Shown in pieces: positions 7,438 to 13,810 of a stretch of DNA of 16,980 bases. Position 1 is the stretch's first letter. Each line of letters starts with the position of its first letter. The stretch lies in NCBI GenBank assembly GCA_964244955.1, contig CAXTKQ010000083.1, positions 1 to 16,980 on the forward strand. Direction: 5' to 3'. Source of the stretch: Mucilaginibacter_A sp964244955. GTDB lineage: Bacteria; Bacteroidota; Bacteroidia; Sphingobacteriales; Sphingobacteriaceae. The notes below the pieces were generated by a model that saw nothing but the letters and a program-made list of their open reading frames with translations, did not search any database and was not told where the DNA came from. A program made the position numbers and the translations under genes.

Positions 7438-8325
7438 ATGAAACGGTTTGAGACCATCAGCGATTATAACGCCTTTAACAATACCGAAACCTTGCATCCG
7501 CTGGTTAGTGTGATTGATTTTTCAAAAGCATCTCCACGGCAAGGCTCACGCATGTATTTTGGCTTTTACACCATTTTTTTGAAAGATGTAAATTGCGGTG
7601 ATCTGGTTTATGGAAGAAAAACGTACGATTACCAGGAAGGCACGCTGGTTTTTTTGGCACCGGGACAAGTTGCAGGTGTCAACAGCAATGGCGAAACTTA
7701 CCAGCCGAAAGGACACGGACTTGTTTTTCACACTGATTTAATACACGGCACTTCGCTTGGACGGCATATCCAGGACTATACTTTTTTTGGTTATCAATCC
7801 AACGAAGCACTTCATTTGTCGGAAAGTGAAAGGAAAATTGTGCTGGATTATTTTTCGAAAATTGAATACGAACTGGAACACGCCATTGACAAGCACAGCA
7901 AAAGGCTGATTGTATCCAACATCGAACTGTTTCTAAATTACTGTGTCCGTTTTTACGACCGGCAATTCATCACCCGCGACCGTGTGCACACAAGCATTTT
8001 AGAACGGTTTGAAAATCTGTTGAATGCGTATTTCGGGTCTGAAAAGCCGCAAACCATTGGGCTGCCTTCTGTAACTTATTGTGCCTATGGACTGAATTTA
8101 TCTCCAAACTATTTTGGCGACTTGATTAAAAAAGAAACCGGCAAAACTGCCCAGGATTACATTCAATCCAAACTTATTGATATTGCCAAAGAAAAAATGT
8201 TTGACACCGATAAAACAGTCGGCCAGGTTTCTACCGAGTTGGGCTTTAAATATCCGCAGCATTTCGCCCGTTTGTTTAAGCAGCGTGTGGGTTACTCGCC
8301 TTTAGAATTTCGGTCGTTAAATTGA
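7438..8325 (+). CDS. AraC-family transcriptional regulator
   Basis: A 295-residue regulator. Residues 1 to about 190 form a cupin-like sensor domain (MKRFETISDYNAFNN, LHPLVSVIDFSKA, GTLVFLAPGQVAGV). The last 100 residues carry the paired helix-turn-helix of HTH_18: LSPNYFGDLIKKETGKTAQD, then KTVGQVSTELGFKYPQHFAR with the usual F-x-R-x-F-K and the closing VGYSPLEFR. The frame is open back to a TTG at 7252, overlapping the divergent gene, and has ATGs at 7387, 7429 and 7438. I chose 7438 because homologues generally begin MK-F/Y-x-T/S-I-S-x-Y/F-N and a -7 element lies at 7400. It probably controls the divergent reductase at 6423-7274 and perhaps the rest of that block. Confidence 0.85.
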   Translation: MKRFETISDYNAFNNTETLHPLVSVIDFSKASPRQGSRMYFGFYTIFLKDVNCGDLVYGRKTYDYQEGTLVFLAPGQVAGVNSNGETYQPKGHGLVFHTDLIHGTSLGRHIQDYTFFGYQSNEALHLSESERKIVLDYFSKIEYELEHAIDKHSKRLIVSNIELFLNYCVRFYDRQFITRDRVHTSILERFENLLNAYFGSEKPQTIGLPSVTYCAYGLNLSPNYFGDLIKKETGKTAQDYIQSKLIDIAKEKMFDTDKTVGQVSTELGFKYPQHFARLFKQRVGYSPLEFRSLN

Positions 8326-8416
8326 ATTGGCAGGAAGTGATTTCGAGACAATTGTATTTATTCCTAATAAAATCCATTTGCAGCATGTACGATTGAAATC
8401 CATTTCTACTGTTTTT

Positions 8417-8435
8417 ATGCCGATAAAAGAAGCAT
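8417..8435 (+). repeat. Dispersed repeat, single unit 2
   Basis: ATGCCGATAAAAGAAGCAT, preceded by CTACTGTTTTT, which is a partial left arm of the palindrome. It sits between the converging ends of the AraC-type gene and the DTG lipoprotein gene. Confidence 0.85.
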
Positions 8436-8460
8436 CGGTTTGCTATTCAAGCCAGCCTGC

Positions 8461-9549
8461 TTAATTATTTTTCAACCCGATGCGGTGGTTGGTATAATCC
8501 ATCAAATATTCATTGGCGGTAAAAAAATCAATACTGAAAATGGTCCGGTAATCGCCGCTGATGTTTGGGTTTTGGATGGCCGTTAAATTGATGGTGCTGG
8601 TGGTGGTATAAGTGTAGGTAAAGCCGCGGTTGGTGGTAACGGTTACCTGCGAACTTGCCGGCAAATTGCCCAATCCGGCGGTTGCTTTTGGGTCTTCGAT
8701 AACAGAAACGGAAGGCGTGCCGGTATCAAACAAAACATTGCCCAAAACACTTTGCCCGTTGTACGTAATGGTTGCCGGGATATTGGGCGAATAGCCAACG
8801 GACGCATTGTAAGTAAGCGGGTGCATGATAAAACCGGTGGTGCTGCCCAAATCTGTCGGCGTTAAACCGATGGAAAGCAAACCCGAAACATAAGCGCCTG
8901 CACTGCTGAAACTGCCGCTGTTGAGCATGGCCAACCGGAAACCACTGGCAAGGCCGGGGCTTAAAGTGAAATAACTTAATGGGCTGCCGATGGCCGAATT
9001 CAGGTAACTGGTGCCTGTACTAACACCAAAAACATCGGCGGCATGTGCTGCCAGTTGCACACCGGTTTGGTTGTTCACTATTTTGTAATATAAAAAAAAC
9101 GGTATCCTTTTGGTGGTGATGTTTCCGTTTTGGTCGCCAATGGTGATGGGCGCGTAAGCCAGGTTGCCGTATTCTTTGGTGCCGTTGGTTTTATCGCCAT
9201 AGCTGATTGTTGATGTTTTGGACGTAACGGTAATGCCGTTTACGTTAATGGAATCGCCGCTAAAAACAATGCCCGAACTGGTAACCATCGAAGCCGGTAA
9301 AATACCGTTGGCATCCAGCGTAAGGCCGGTAGAACCAGTATCAAAAACACCGTAATAATTTACGGCCTGCGTGCCCACTTTGCTGATCGGGATAAAAACC
9401 CGCCGGTTGTTGCCCGATCCATATTGGTACATACCCAGCGTTTTAAGCGGGACAATTGGCGCAGGGGTTACGTTTGAACTTTTTTTGCAGGAAGCCCAGA
9501 ATAAACCCAATACAACAAGGCAAAGTAAGCCGGTTAAATTATTTTTCAT
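8461..9549 (-). CDS. Pepsin-like aspartyl protease lipoprotein (two DTG motifs)
   Basis: A 362-residue protein. The N-terminus has a lipoprotein signal peptide with lipobox WASC (Cys21), followed by a Ser/Pro/Thr-rich linker, so the mature protein is anchored in a membrane, perhaps at the cell surface. Two aspartyl protease motifs are visible: YGVFDTGSTGL (Asp70) and VLFDTGTPSVS (Asp275), about 205 residues apart. The C-terminus SIDFFTANEYLMDYTNHRIGL resembles the closing strand of pepsin-type enzymes (G-x-x-F-L...V-x-D-x-x-x-x-R-I-G). Each motif has a hydrophobic-hydrophobic-DTG-S/T layout. Together they fit a bilobal family A1-like fold, uncommon in bacteria. A diverged, inactive member or a pair of retropepsin-like domains is possible. 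Repeat pair E5 is 40 bp upstream; hicBA lies beyond it. Confidence 0.65.
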   Translation of the reverse strand: MKNNLTGLLCLVVLGLFWASCKKSSNVTPAPIVPLKTLGMYQYGSGNNRRVFIPISKVGTQAVNYYGVFDTGSTGLTLDANGILPASMVTSSGIVFSGDSINVNGITVTSKTSTISYGDKTNGTKEYGNLAYAPITIGDQNGNITTKRIPFFLYYKIVNNQTGVQLAAHAADVFGVSTGTSYLNSAIGSPLSYFTLSPGLASGFRLAMLNSGSFSSAGAYVSGLLSIGLTPTDLGSTTGFIMHPLTYNASVGYSPNIPATITYNGQSVLGNVLFDTGTPSVSVIEDPKATAGLGNLPASSQVTVTTNRGFTYTYTTTSTINLTAIQNPNISGDYRTIFSIDFFTANEYLMDYTNHRIGLKNN

Positions 9550-9589
9550 GTGATAAATTATATTCGTTCAAATTTTAAAACCCGGGCGG

Positions 9590-9655
9590 ATGCTTCTTTT
9601 ACCCCTATTATTTTAAGGTTTACCATTATTGATTATATATTGATAAAAGCAGCAT
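9590..9655. repeat. REPIN-like inverted pair E5 (66 bp)
   Basis: Left end ATGCTTCTTTTACCCC; right end TGATAAAAGCAGCAT, with one change in the core (AGCAGCAT). This is the shortest pair, 40 bp upstream of the DTG lipoprotein start. Confidence 0.75.
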
Positions 9656-9741
9656 CGGAAGCAATCATAACCGGATTTGAAATGATGAATTTAGCGATAA
9701 ATGTTTGAACCTAAAGCGATAAGCCTAAGAATTGAAATTTG

Positions 9742-9760
9742 TACCGATAAAAAAGCGGAT
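9742..9760 (+). repeat. Degenerate repeat copy
   Basis: TACCGATAAAAAAGCGGAT resembles the 19-bp unit with three or four changes. It is followed by a second partial TACCGACGAAG. Probably a decayed copy, but it could be chance. Confidence 0.3.
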
Positions 9761-9825
9761 TGTACCGACGAAGTAGTTGTTTTAAGTTTTGAGATGCTGG
9801 TTTTTAGGGTAATTCTGACAGAAAT

Positions 9826-10068
9826 TTATTTAAATAGTTTTTTGGTCACTTCTTCTTTGTTCAAATTAAAATGATCTGAAACTTTTGAAATTATAGAATT
9901 TAAAGTCCCGATCTTAATTGGATTATGGTTTGGTATCGCTAAATGATGTTCTCCCTGCTGATTTGAAGTAACCATAATATGGCTTCCATTTTGCCTTACT
10001 ACTTCATATCCAAATACCTTTAAATATTTAACAATATTTTTCCCGGAAACATCTCTTGGAACTTTCAT
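9826..10068 (-). CDS. hicA: HicA-family mRNA interferase toxin
   Basis: An 80-residue protein with the double-stranded-RNA-binding-like HicA fold. It opens with a helix (KVPRDVSGKNIVKYLKVFGY), then VVRQNGSHIMVT, in which the GSH motif carries the catalytic His30, then HHLAIPNHNPIKIGTLNSII. HicA toxins cleave mRNA and tmRNA independently of ribosomes and are held inactive by HicB. Its start codon overlaps the last bases of hicB by 4 bp, so translation is coupled. It is about 15-20 residues longer at the C-terminus than the shortest HicA proteins, with a tail ending NKEEVTKKLFK. Confidence 0.9.
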   Translation of the reverse strand: MKVPRDVSGKNIVKYLKVFGYEVVRQNGSHIMVTSNQQGEHHLAIPNHNPIKIGTLNSIISKVSDHFNLNKEEVTKKLFK

Positions 10069-10274
10069 AAAGCCATAATCTCATCTTTAACAAAATGAAG
10101 ATGGGCAAATAGCGGTGTTTGATCAGATCCTTCAAAATAAAGGGAAATTCCACCTTTGATATTTTCCTTTAATTCACCAATCGTGTCTCCTTCGGCCAAA
10201 ATCCCAAAACCTGCGGCTTCGGCATGATAGCCTCCTTCTTCGGCCTCGTGTACTAAAAAAGTTATTTCTGTCAT
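10065..10274 (-). CDS. hicB: HicB-family antitoxin
   Basis: A 69-residue protein with the partial RNase H-like fold of HicB: TEITFLVHEAEEGGYHAEAAGFGILAEGDTIGELKENIKGG. It would neutralise HicA by covering its active site. It ends shortly after the fold and shows no C-terminal helix-turn-helix or ribbon-helix-helix domain, so it may not bind its own promoter unaided, unlike longer HicB proteins. The gene order antitoxin-toxin with a 4-bp overlap is common for this family. I could not see a clear -7 element in 10275-10329. Confidence 0.85.
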   Translation of the reverse strand: MTEITFLVHEAEEGGYHAEAAGFGILAEGDTIGELKENIKGGISLYFEGSDQTPLFAHLHFVKDEIMAL

Positions 10275-10329
10275 AACCCTAAATTAAACAATAATTGCCA
10301 AGTAATCAACATTAGAGAAACAATCCAAA

Positions 10330-11880
10330 TTACTTCTGCCTAACTATGCCTTTTGCATCATCCGTTACAAAGCCCTGCCCATGCCCTAAATAAATCCGCG
10401 CAGCCTGCTTGTTGATGGGCGAAGCACCTCCGCTAAAATTAGTAATGCGCAGGTTTTGATAGTTTTCGGCTTCAATGCCGTGCGTATAAAAAGGCATCCG
10501 TGGGTTGGTCCAAGTCAATTTAAAATCGTTGATACTGATGTTTTTGGCATGGTCAATCAGCAAAGCCGGAATATCGCGCTGAAAAATCTGGTTCTTTTCG
10601 CCCATTACACCACGCAAATCAATGTTGCCGCCCGCAACGTCGTTCAGTTTACTATCGGTCAGTTCAAAATTAACCCCGTTAAAAGAAATATCATCAATAA
10701 TGCTTTCGTCCGTCCCGTAAATCAATAGGCCGTTTTCGCCTTTGCAGGTGATGTTGCTGAATTTTACATTTTTAATCTGGCCCAATTTTACGTTTTCTTT
10801 TCCGCGGATGGCCGAAATATGAATCGGCTCGCCGTTGCCCCACCAATCGCCGGTGCGCAGTTTGGTTTCGATGTACATATTTGAAAACGTAATATTTTCC
10901 AACGAGCCTTCATCCCGCACAAAAATACCGATGCCGCGGGTAGAATTAGTGATGTTGACATTGCTGACGTGTACATTGCGAACCGTGTTTTGATCCAGAA
11001 AACCGATACGGATGGCACTGGAATACGATTGCAAATTGCAATTGGCCATGATGATATTTTCGGAAACGTGTTTTTTGCCGGTAAAACCAGGGATTTCAAA
11101 GTGATGGTCGTAACCTACAATGGCCAGCGCATCGTCCCCGGCACGGATATCGCAATCAGTTATCGTTACATTACTGCTGCTGGTTACATCAATGCCATCC
11201 GCATTCGGGATCAGCAAACCGCTCCACAAGCGGATGCCGGTAACCAAAACGGCATCGCAATCGGCAAAGTGCATCGTCCAAAAAGGAGAATTGAGCAGCG
11301 ATACATTGCGCACCTGCACATTGGTGCAATTTGAAAAAACCACCATTTGGTGCGGACGGTCTTTGTTCGGCACCACCGGCCCTTCGCCGATGCCGCTTGC
11401 CACTTTGCGGTAATTGTCTTTTTGCCGACTAAAACGCGTGGTATTGGCATCAATTTTTTTAGCATGTGTAAAATCATGGAAAACCTGGTTGTTGCCATCA
11501 ATTGTTCCCTGCCCGGTTATTGATACATTTTGGGCATTTACGGTATAAAGCATTCCGTAATAAGTTAAGCCGTAAACCGGCGGCGTGTAGCTGTCGTAAT
11601 CCTTTAAATTTGGGCTTCCTTTTAATACGGCACCATTTTCTAAATACAAGTTAACGTTGCTTTTGAGGTGAAACGTACCGGTGATAAACGTACCGGCAGG
11701 CACATAAACCATGCCGCCGCCGTTTGCGTTGCAGGTATCTATGGCTTTTTGGATAGCCGTAGTATTTACGGTTTTTGCATCGGCAATGGCGCCAAACTGG
11801 GTAATGGCATACGTTTTTTGCTGGGCATAAACGGCGATGTTAAATCCTATCGAAAGGAACAGGAATAGAAATTTTTTCAC
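10330..11880 (-). CDS. GH28 polygalacturonase-like glycoside hydrolase
   Basis: About 517 residues, exported by a signal peptide (KKFLFLFLSIGFNIAVYAQQ). The Pectate_lyase_3-like opening TYAITQFGAIADAKTVNT is followed by right-handed beta-helix coils. GH28 catalytic motifs appear as IPNADGID (226-231; Asp228), AGDDALAI (Asp249, Asp250) and AIRIG (291-293). The classic GHG histidine motif is not visible before RIG, where the sequence is NLQSYSSAIRIG; this is seen in some GH28 subgroups outside classic polygalacturonases. It likely hydrolyses pectic or rhamnogalacturonan linkages in the periplasm. I chose the GTG at 11878-11880 because it gives a normal signal peptide. The ATG at 11932-11934 would add 18 residues (MVFAYHCTSAQALNPNIS). 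It is separated by about 390 bp from DUF1080. Confidence 0.85.
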   Translation of the reverse strand: MKKFLFLFLSIGFNIAVYAQQKTYAITQFGAIADAKTVNTTAIQKAIDTCNANGGGMVYVPAGTFITGTFHLKSNVNLYLENGAVLKGSPNLKDYDSYTPPVYGLTYYGMLYTVNAQNVSITGQGTIDGNNQVFHDFTHAKKIDANTTRFSRQKDNYRKVASGIGEGPVVPNKDRPHQMVVFSNCTNVQVRNVSLLNSPFWTMHFADCDAVLVTGIRLWSGLLIPNADGIDVTSSSNVTITDCDIRAGDDALAIVGYDHHFEIPGFTGKKHVSENIIMANCNLQSYSSAIRIGFLDQNTVRNVHVSNVNITNSTRGIGIFVRDEGSLENITFSNMYIETKLRTGDWWGNGEPIHISAIRGKENVKLGQIKNVKFSNITCKGENGLLIYGTDESIIDDISFNGVNFELTDSKLNDVAGGNIDLRGVMGEKNQIFQRDIPALLIDHAKNISINDFKLTWTNPRMPFYTHGIEAENYQNLRITNFSGGASPINKQAARIYLGHGQGFVTDDAKGIVRQK

Positions 11881-12051
11881 GGAAATATTAGGATTTAGGG
11901 CTTGTGCTGATGTACAATGATAGGCAAAAACCATATTGCAAAACGCGTTTAATCCAGCAAATACTAATCAGATTTTACCTTAAACCTCATTTCCAGGTTT
12001 GTTTTATGCTTTTTGCCGAGGCAAGTTGAAAAGTTTTAGGCCAATAATTTT

Positions 12052-12070
12052 ATGCCGATAAAAGAAGCAT
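12052..12070 (+). repeat. Dispersed repeat, single unit 3
   Basis: ATGCCGATAAAAGAAGCAT, identical to the copy at 8417-8435 over 19 bp. Preceded by CCAATAATTTT. Confidence 0.85.
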
Positions 12071-12105
12071 GGCGCCGAAAGCTTTATAAACTTTACACCA
12101 ATTTT

Positions 12106-12124
12106 TACCCGATAAAAGAAGTAT
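12106..12124 (+). repeat. Dispersed repeat, single unit 4
   Basis: TACCCGATAAAAGAAGTAT, preceded by ACACCAATTTT as at the copy near 401. It has the GTAT ending also seen at pair E1's right end. Confidence 0.75.
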
Positions 12125-12192
12125 ACTTGATTTTTTGCGGCTGTACCGTATTTTATACTTGAGTGGAAATGAAGGGATTTCGCAGATAACCA

Positions 12193-12222
12193 ATACTGAT
12201 TTTATGCCGGTAAAAACAGTAT
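12193..12222 (+). repeat. Dispersed repeat, single unit 5 (near-perfect palindrome)
   Basis: ATACTGATTTTA, centre TGCCGG, then TAAAAACAGTAT. The two 12-bp arms are inverted repeats with one mismatch. The right arm is a compensated variant of TAAAAGAAGCAT. It is the only copy with both arms intact. Confidence 0.7.
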
Positions 12223-12270
12223 CAGCAAAAAACAAAAAAACTGATGAAGCTTTTAACCAGTCTTTCAATT

Positions 12271-12969
12271 TCAGGACAACCGTTTCACCCTGATATTTTT
12301 CAGCCAAATTTTCTGTCCGTGGTGCTGAAACATCAAATGGCCGCTGGTTGCTTTGGCAAATTTCGGGTTGTCTTTGTACTTGCTTGCAGCGATTAAATCA
12401 TTCAGCTTTTTTGATCCGATTTCGTATTCCACCACTTTCACGCCGTTCAGCCATTGCTCTACGTGGCCTTTGTTTACATACAACCGGCCGGTGTTGTATT
12501 GGCCAACAGGTTTTAAAGTTTTGTTTTGAGGCGCAATCAGATCATACAAAGAACCTGCCGAACGTTTCGGCTCTTTGTCGTTAAAATCAATATCGTCCAG
12601 CAACTGCATCTCAAAATTGTCCAGCCAGTTTGGGCTGTTTCCGTTGCCGGATTGGTGTGGCGAAGTTTCTTCCACATTATAAAAAACACCGCTGTTGCCC
12701 GCTTTGGACATTTTCCATTCAAACGTCAAATCAAAATTGGTATAAGTGCTTTTTGATACCAAATCCACATTCGGCACGTCCGGGTTGGTTACCAAAGCGC
12801 CATCTTCAACTTTCCAGGCTTCGGCAGGAAAACCGTCCATTTTGTAGCCTCTTAATTGTGCCGTTGATTTTCCGTTGAACAGGTAAACCCATTTTCCAAC
12901 GGCTTGTGCGTTTGCAATTCCGCTTAACAAAATTAAGGCGATAAACGAAGTATAAGCTACTTTTTTCAT
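12271..12969 (-). CDS. DUF1080 (3-keto-disaccharide hydrolase-like) exported protein
   Basis: A 232-residue protein with a signal peptide (MKKVAYTSFIALILLSGIANAQA). The mature part is one DUF1080 domain, a concanavalin-like jelly roll: VYLFNGKSTAQLRGYKMDG, WKVEDGALV, FDLTFEWKMSKAGNSGVFYN, EMQLLDD, NTGRLYVNKGHVEQWLNGVKVVEYE, and the closing HHGQKIWLKNIRVKRL. Some members of this family hydrolyse 3-keto-glycosides; many remain uncharacterised. It is probably periplasmic. It starts 36 bp after the NIPSNAP stop, so cotranscription with NIPSNAP and GH30 is likely. Confidence 0.88.
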   Translation of the reverse strand: MKKVAYTSFIALILLSGIANAQAVGKWVYLFNGKSTAQLRGYKMDGFPAEAWKVEDGALVTNPDVPNVDLVSKSTYTNFDLTFEWKMSKAGNSGVFYNVEETSPHQSGNGNSPNWLDNFEMQLLDDIDFNDKEPKRSAGSLYDLIAPQNKTLKPVGQYNTGRLYVNKGHVEQWLNGVKVVEYEIGSKKLNDLIAASKYKDNPKFAKATSGHLMFQHHGQKIWLKNIRVKRLS

Positions 12970-13005
12970 TAAGGTTGAAGTTTAGGAATGGGCGAAAATA
13001 GATGA

Positions 13006-13792
13006 TTAAAAATCTGAATAAGCGGTTGGGTGAAGAAAAACCATATCATTGCGGGAAACATTGTTTTGATATTCCGGCCTGGCCGATAAAGTTTTCCATT
13101 CCGTATCGTTAGAAAACGTTTCCCAATGTTTGTCGCGGTCTTGTTTGTTGTTAAAAGCCGTCATATACATCAGGTTGGGCATATGGCTTCCGGCCAAAAC
13201 TTCGGCATAAAAAACAGCATTGAAGTTTAACCTTTTAAAAAGGGCAACCTCGTTGCCGTCGTTAAACATTTTCACTTTGTTGATATTGTACTTTTCTGTC
13301 GGGCTTTCGTAGCTGCGCAATTCGTAAACGNNNNNNNNNNAAATTGGGGACGGCAGGTTCCAACATTTTTGGAAAAGCTTGCAGGATAACCGTTTCCATC
13401 CGCGTAAAAGCAGCATCTTTATAATTGGCATCCAAATAATCTTTGCCGTTGGCGAGGTATTGCTGGTCGGCGTTTAAAGCTTGGTCAATGGTCGTCAGTT
13501 TTTTCATCGAACTAAATGGAACCAGAACATAAACTTTTTTATCGGCCGCCGTGTCCTGTTCAACCGGTTTAAACACGCCTACTGTTTTTATGCCCATTTT
13601 ATGCAAGGCCGGCAAATAGGCGTTTTGCAGGTATTGGTCTATGCGGTCTTCCTGCGCTTTTGTTTTGAGGTGATAGATTTTAAGCTGGTAATAATCGCCC
13701 TCGGCAGCAAAAGCTGCCGGAGAAGCAAAACCGGCAAGCAGCACCAAAACCAAGCCAAACAAAAATTGACGTTTTTTAGAAATGAAGTTCAT
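13006..13792 (-). CDS. NIPSNAP-family protein, interrupted by an assembly gap
   Basis: Two reading frames on either side of a 10-N run are parts of one protein. The first part begins MNFISKKRQFLFGLVLVLLAGFASPAAFA as a signal peptide, then has a NIPSNAP-like dimeric alpha/beta-barrel half (DYYQLKIYHLKTKAQ, YLPALHKMGIKTVGVF). The second part resumes VYELRSYESPTEKYNINKVK, the family's hallmark opening strand, and ends PTAYSDF. The frames do not join with exactly 10 missing bases; a gap length divisible by three restores one frame, giving about 258 residues plus the missing ones. I therefore read it as an assembly gap, not a frameshift mutation. The start at 13792 is an ATG; a TTG at 13798 is also in frame. 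The function of exported NIPSNAP proteins is unknown. It is 18 bp after the GH30 stop. Confidence 0.8.
13331..13340. other. Run of 10 Ns (assembly gap)
   Basis: Ten unknown bases inside the NIPSNAP gene. The flanking frames show the true length should be a multiple of three, so the 10 Ns are a placeholder. Confidence 0.95.
13404..13416 (+). repeat. Repeat-like match inside the NIPSNAP gene
   Basis: GTAAAAGCAGCAT equals the core of pair E5's right end apart from one base (GTAAAA for GATAAAA). It encodes D-A-A-F-T on the minus strand within conserved-looking coding sequence, so it may be chance. Confidence 0.3.
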
Positions 13793-13810
13793 CAACAATG
13801 AAATTTAAAA

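Larger units (their letters stand above)
11881..12270. other. Gap between GH28 and DUF1080 with three repeat units
   Basis: This stretch holds the likely GH28 promoter region and three same-direction copies of the dispersed repeat (12052-12070, 12106-12124, 12193-12222). The frame across 12050-12307 is built from these repeats and is not a plausible gene. I found no exact TAnnTTTG element for GH28. Confidence 0.6.

Noticed and set aside
12052..12222. CRISPR array from regularly repeated units
   Set aside because: Only three imperfect repeats with unequal spacing (54 and 87 bp or more), dispersed copies elsewhere, and no cas genes.
12050..12307. 85-codon minus-strand frame
   Set aside because: It runs across the dispersed repeats and into the end of the DUF1080 gene; no recognisable protein features.
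13006..13792. NIPSNAP gene as two genes or a frameshifted pseudogene
   Set aside because: The break coincides exactly with the N run and both halves are in good condition, so missing sequence explains it.
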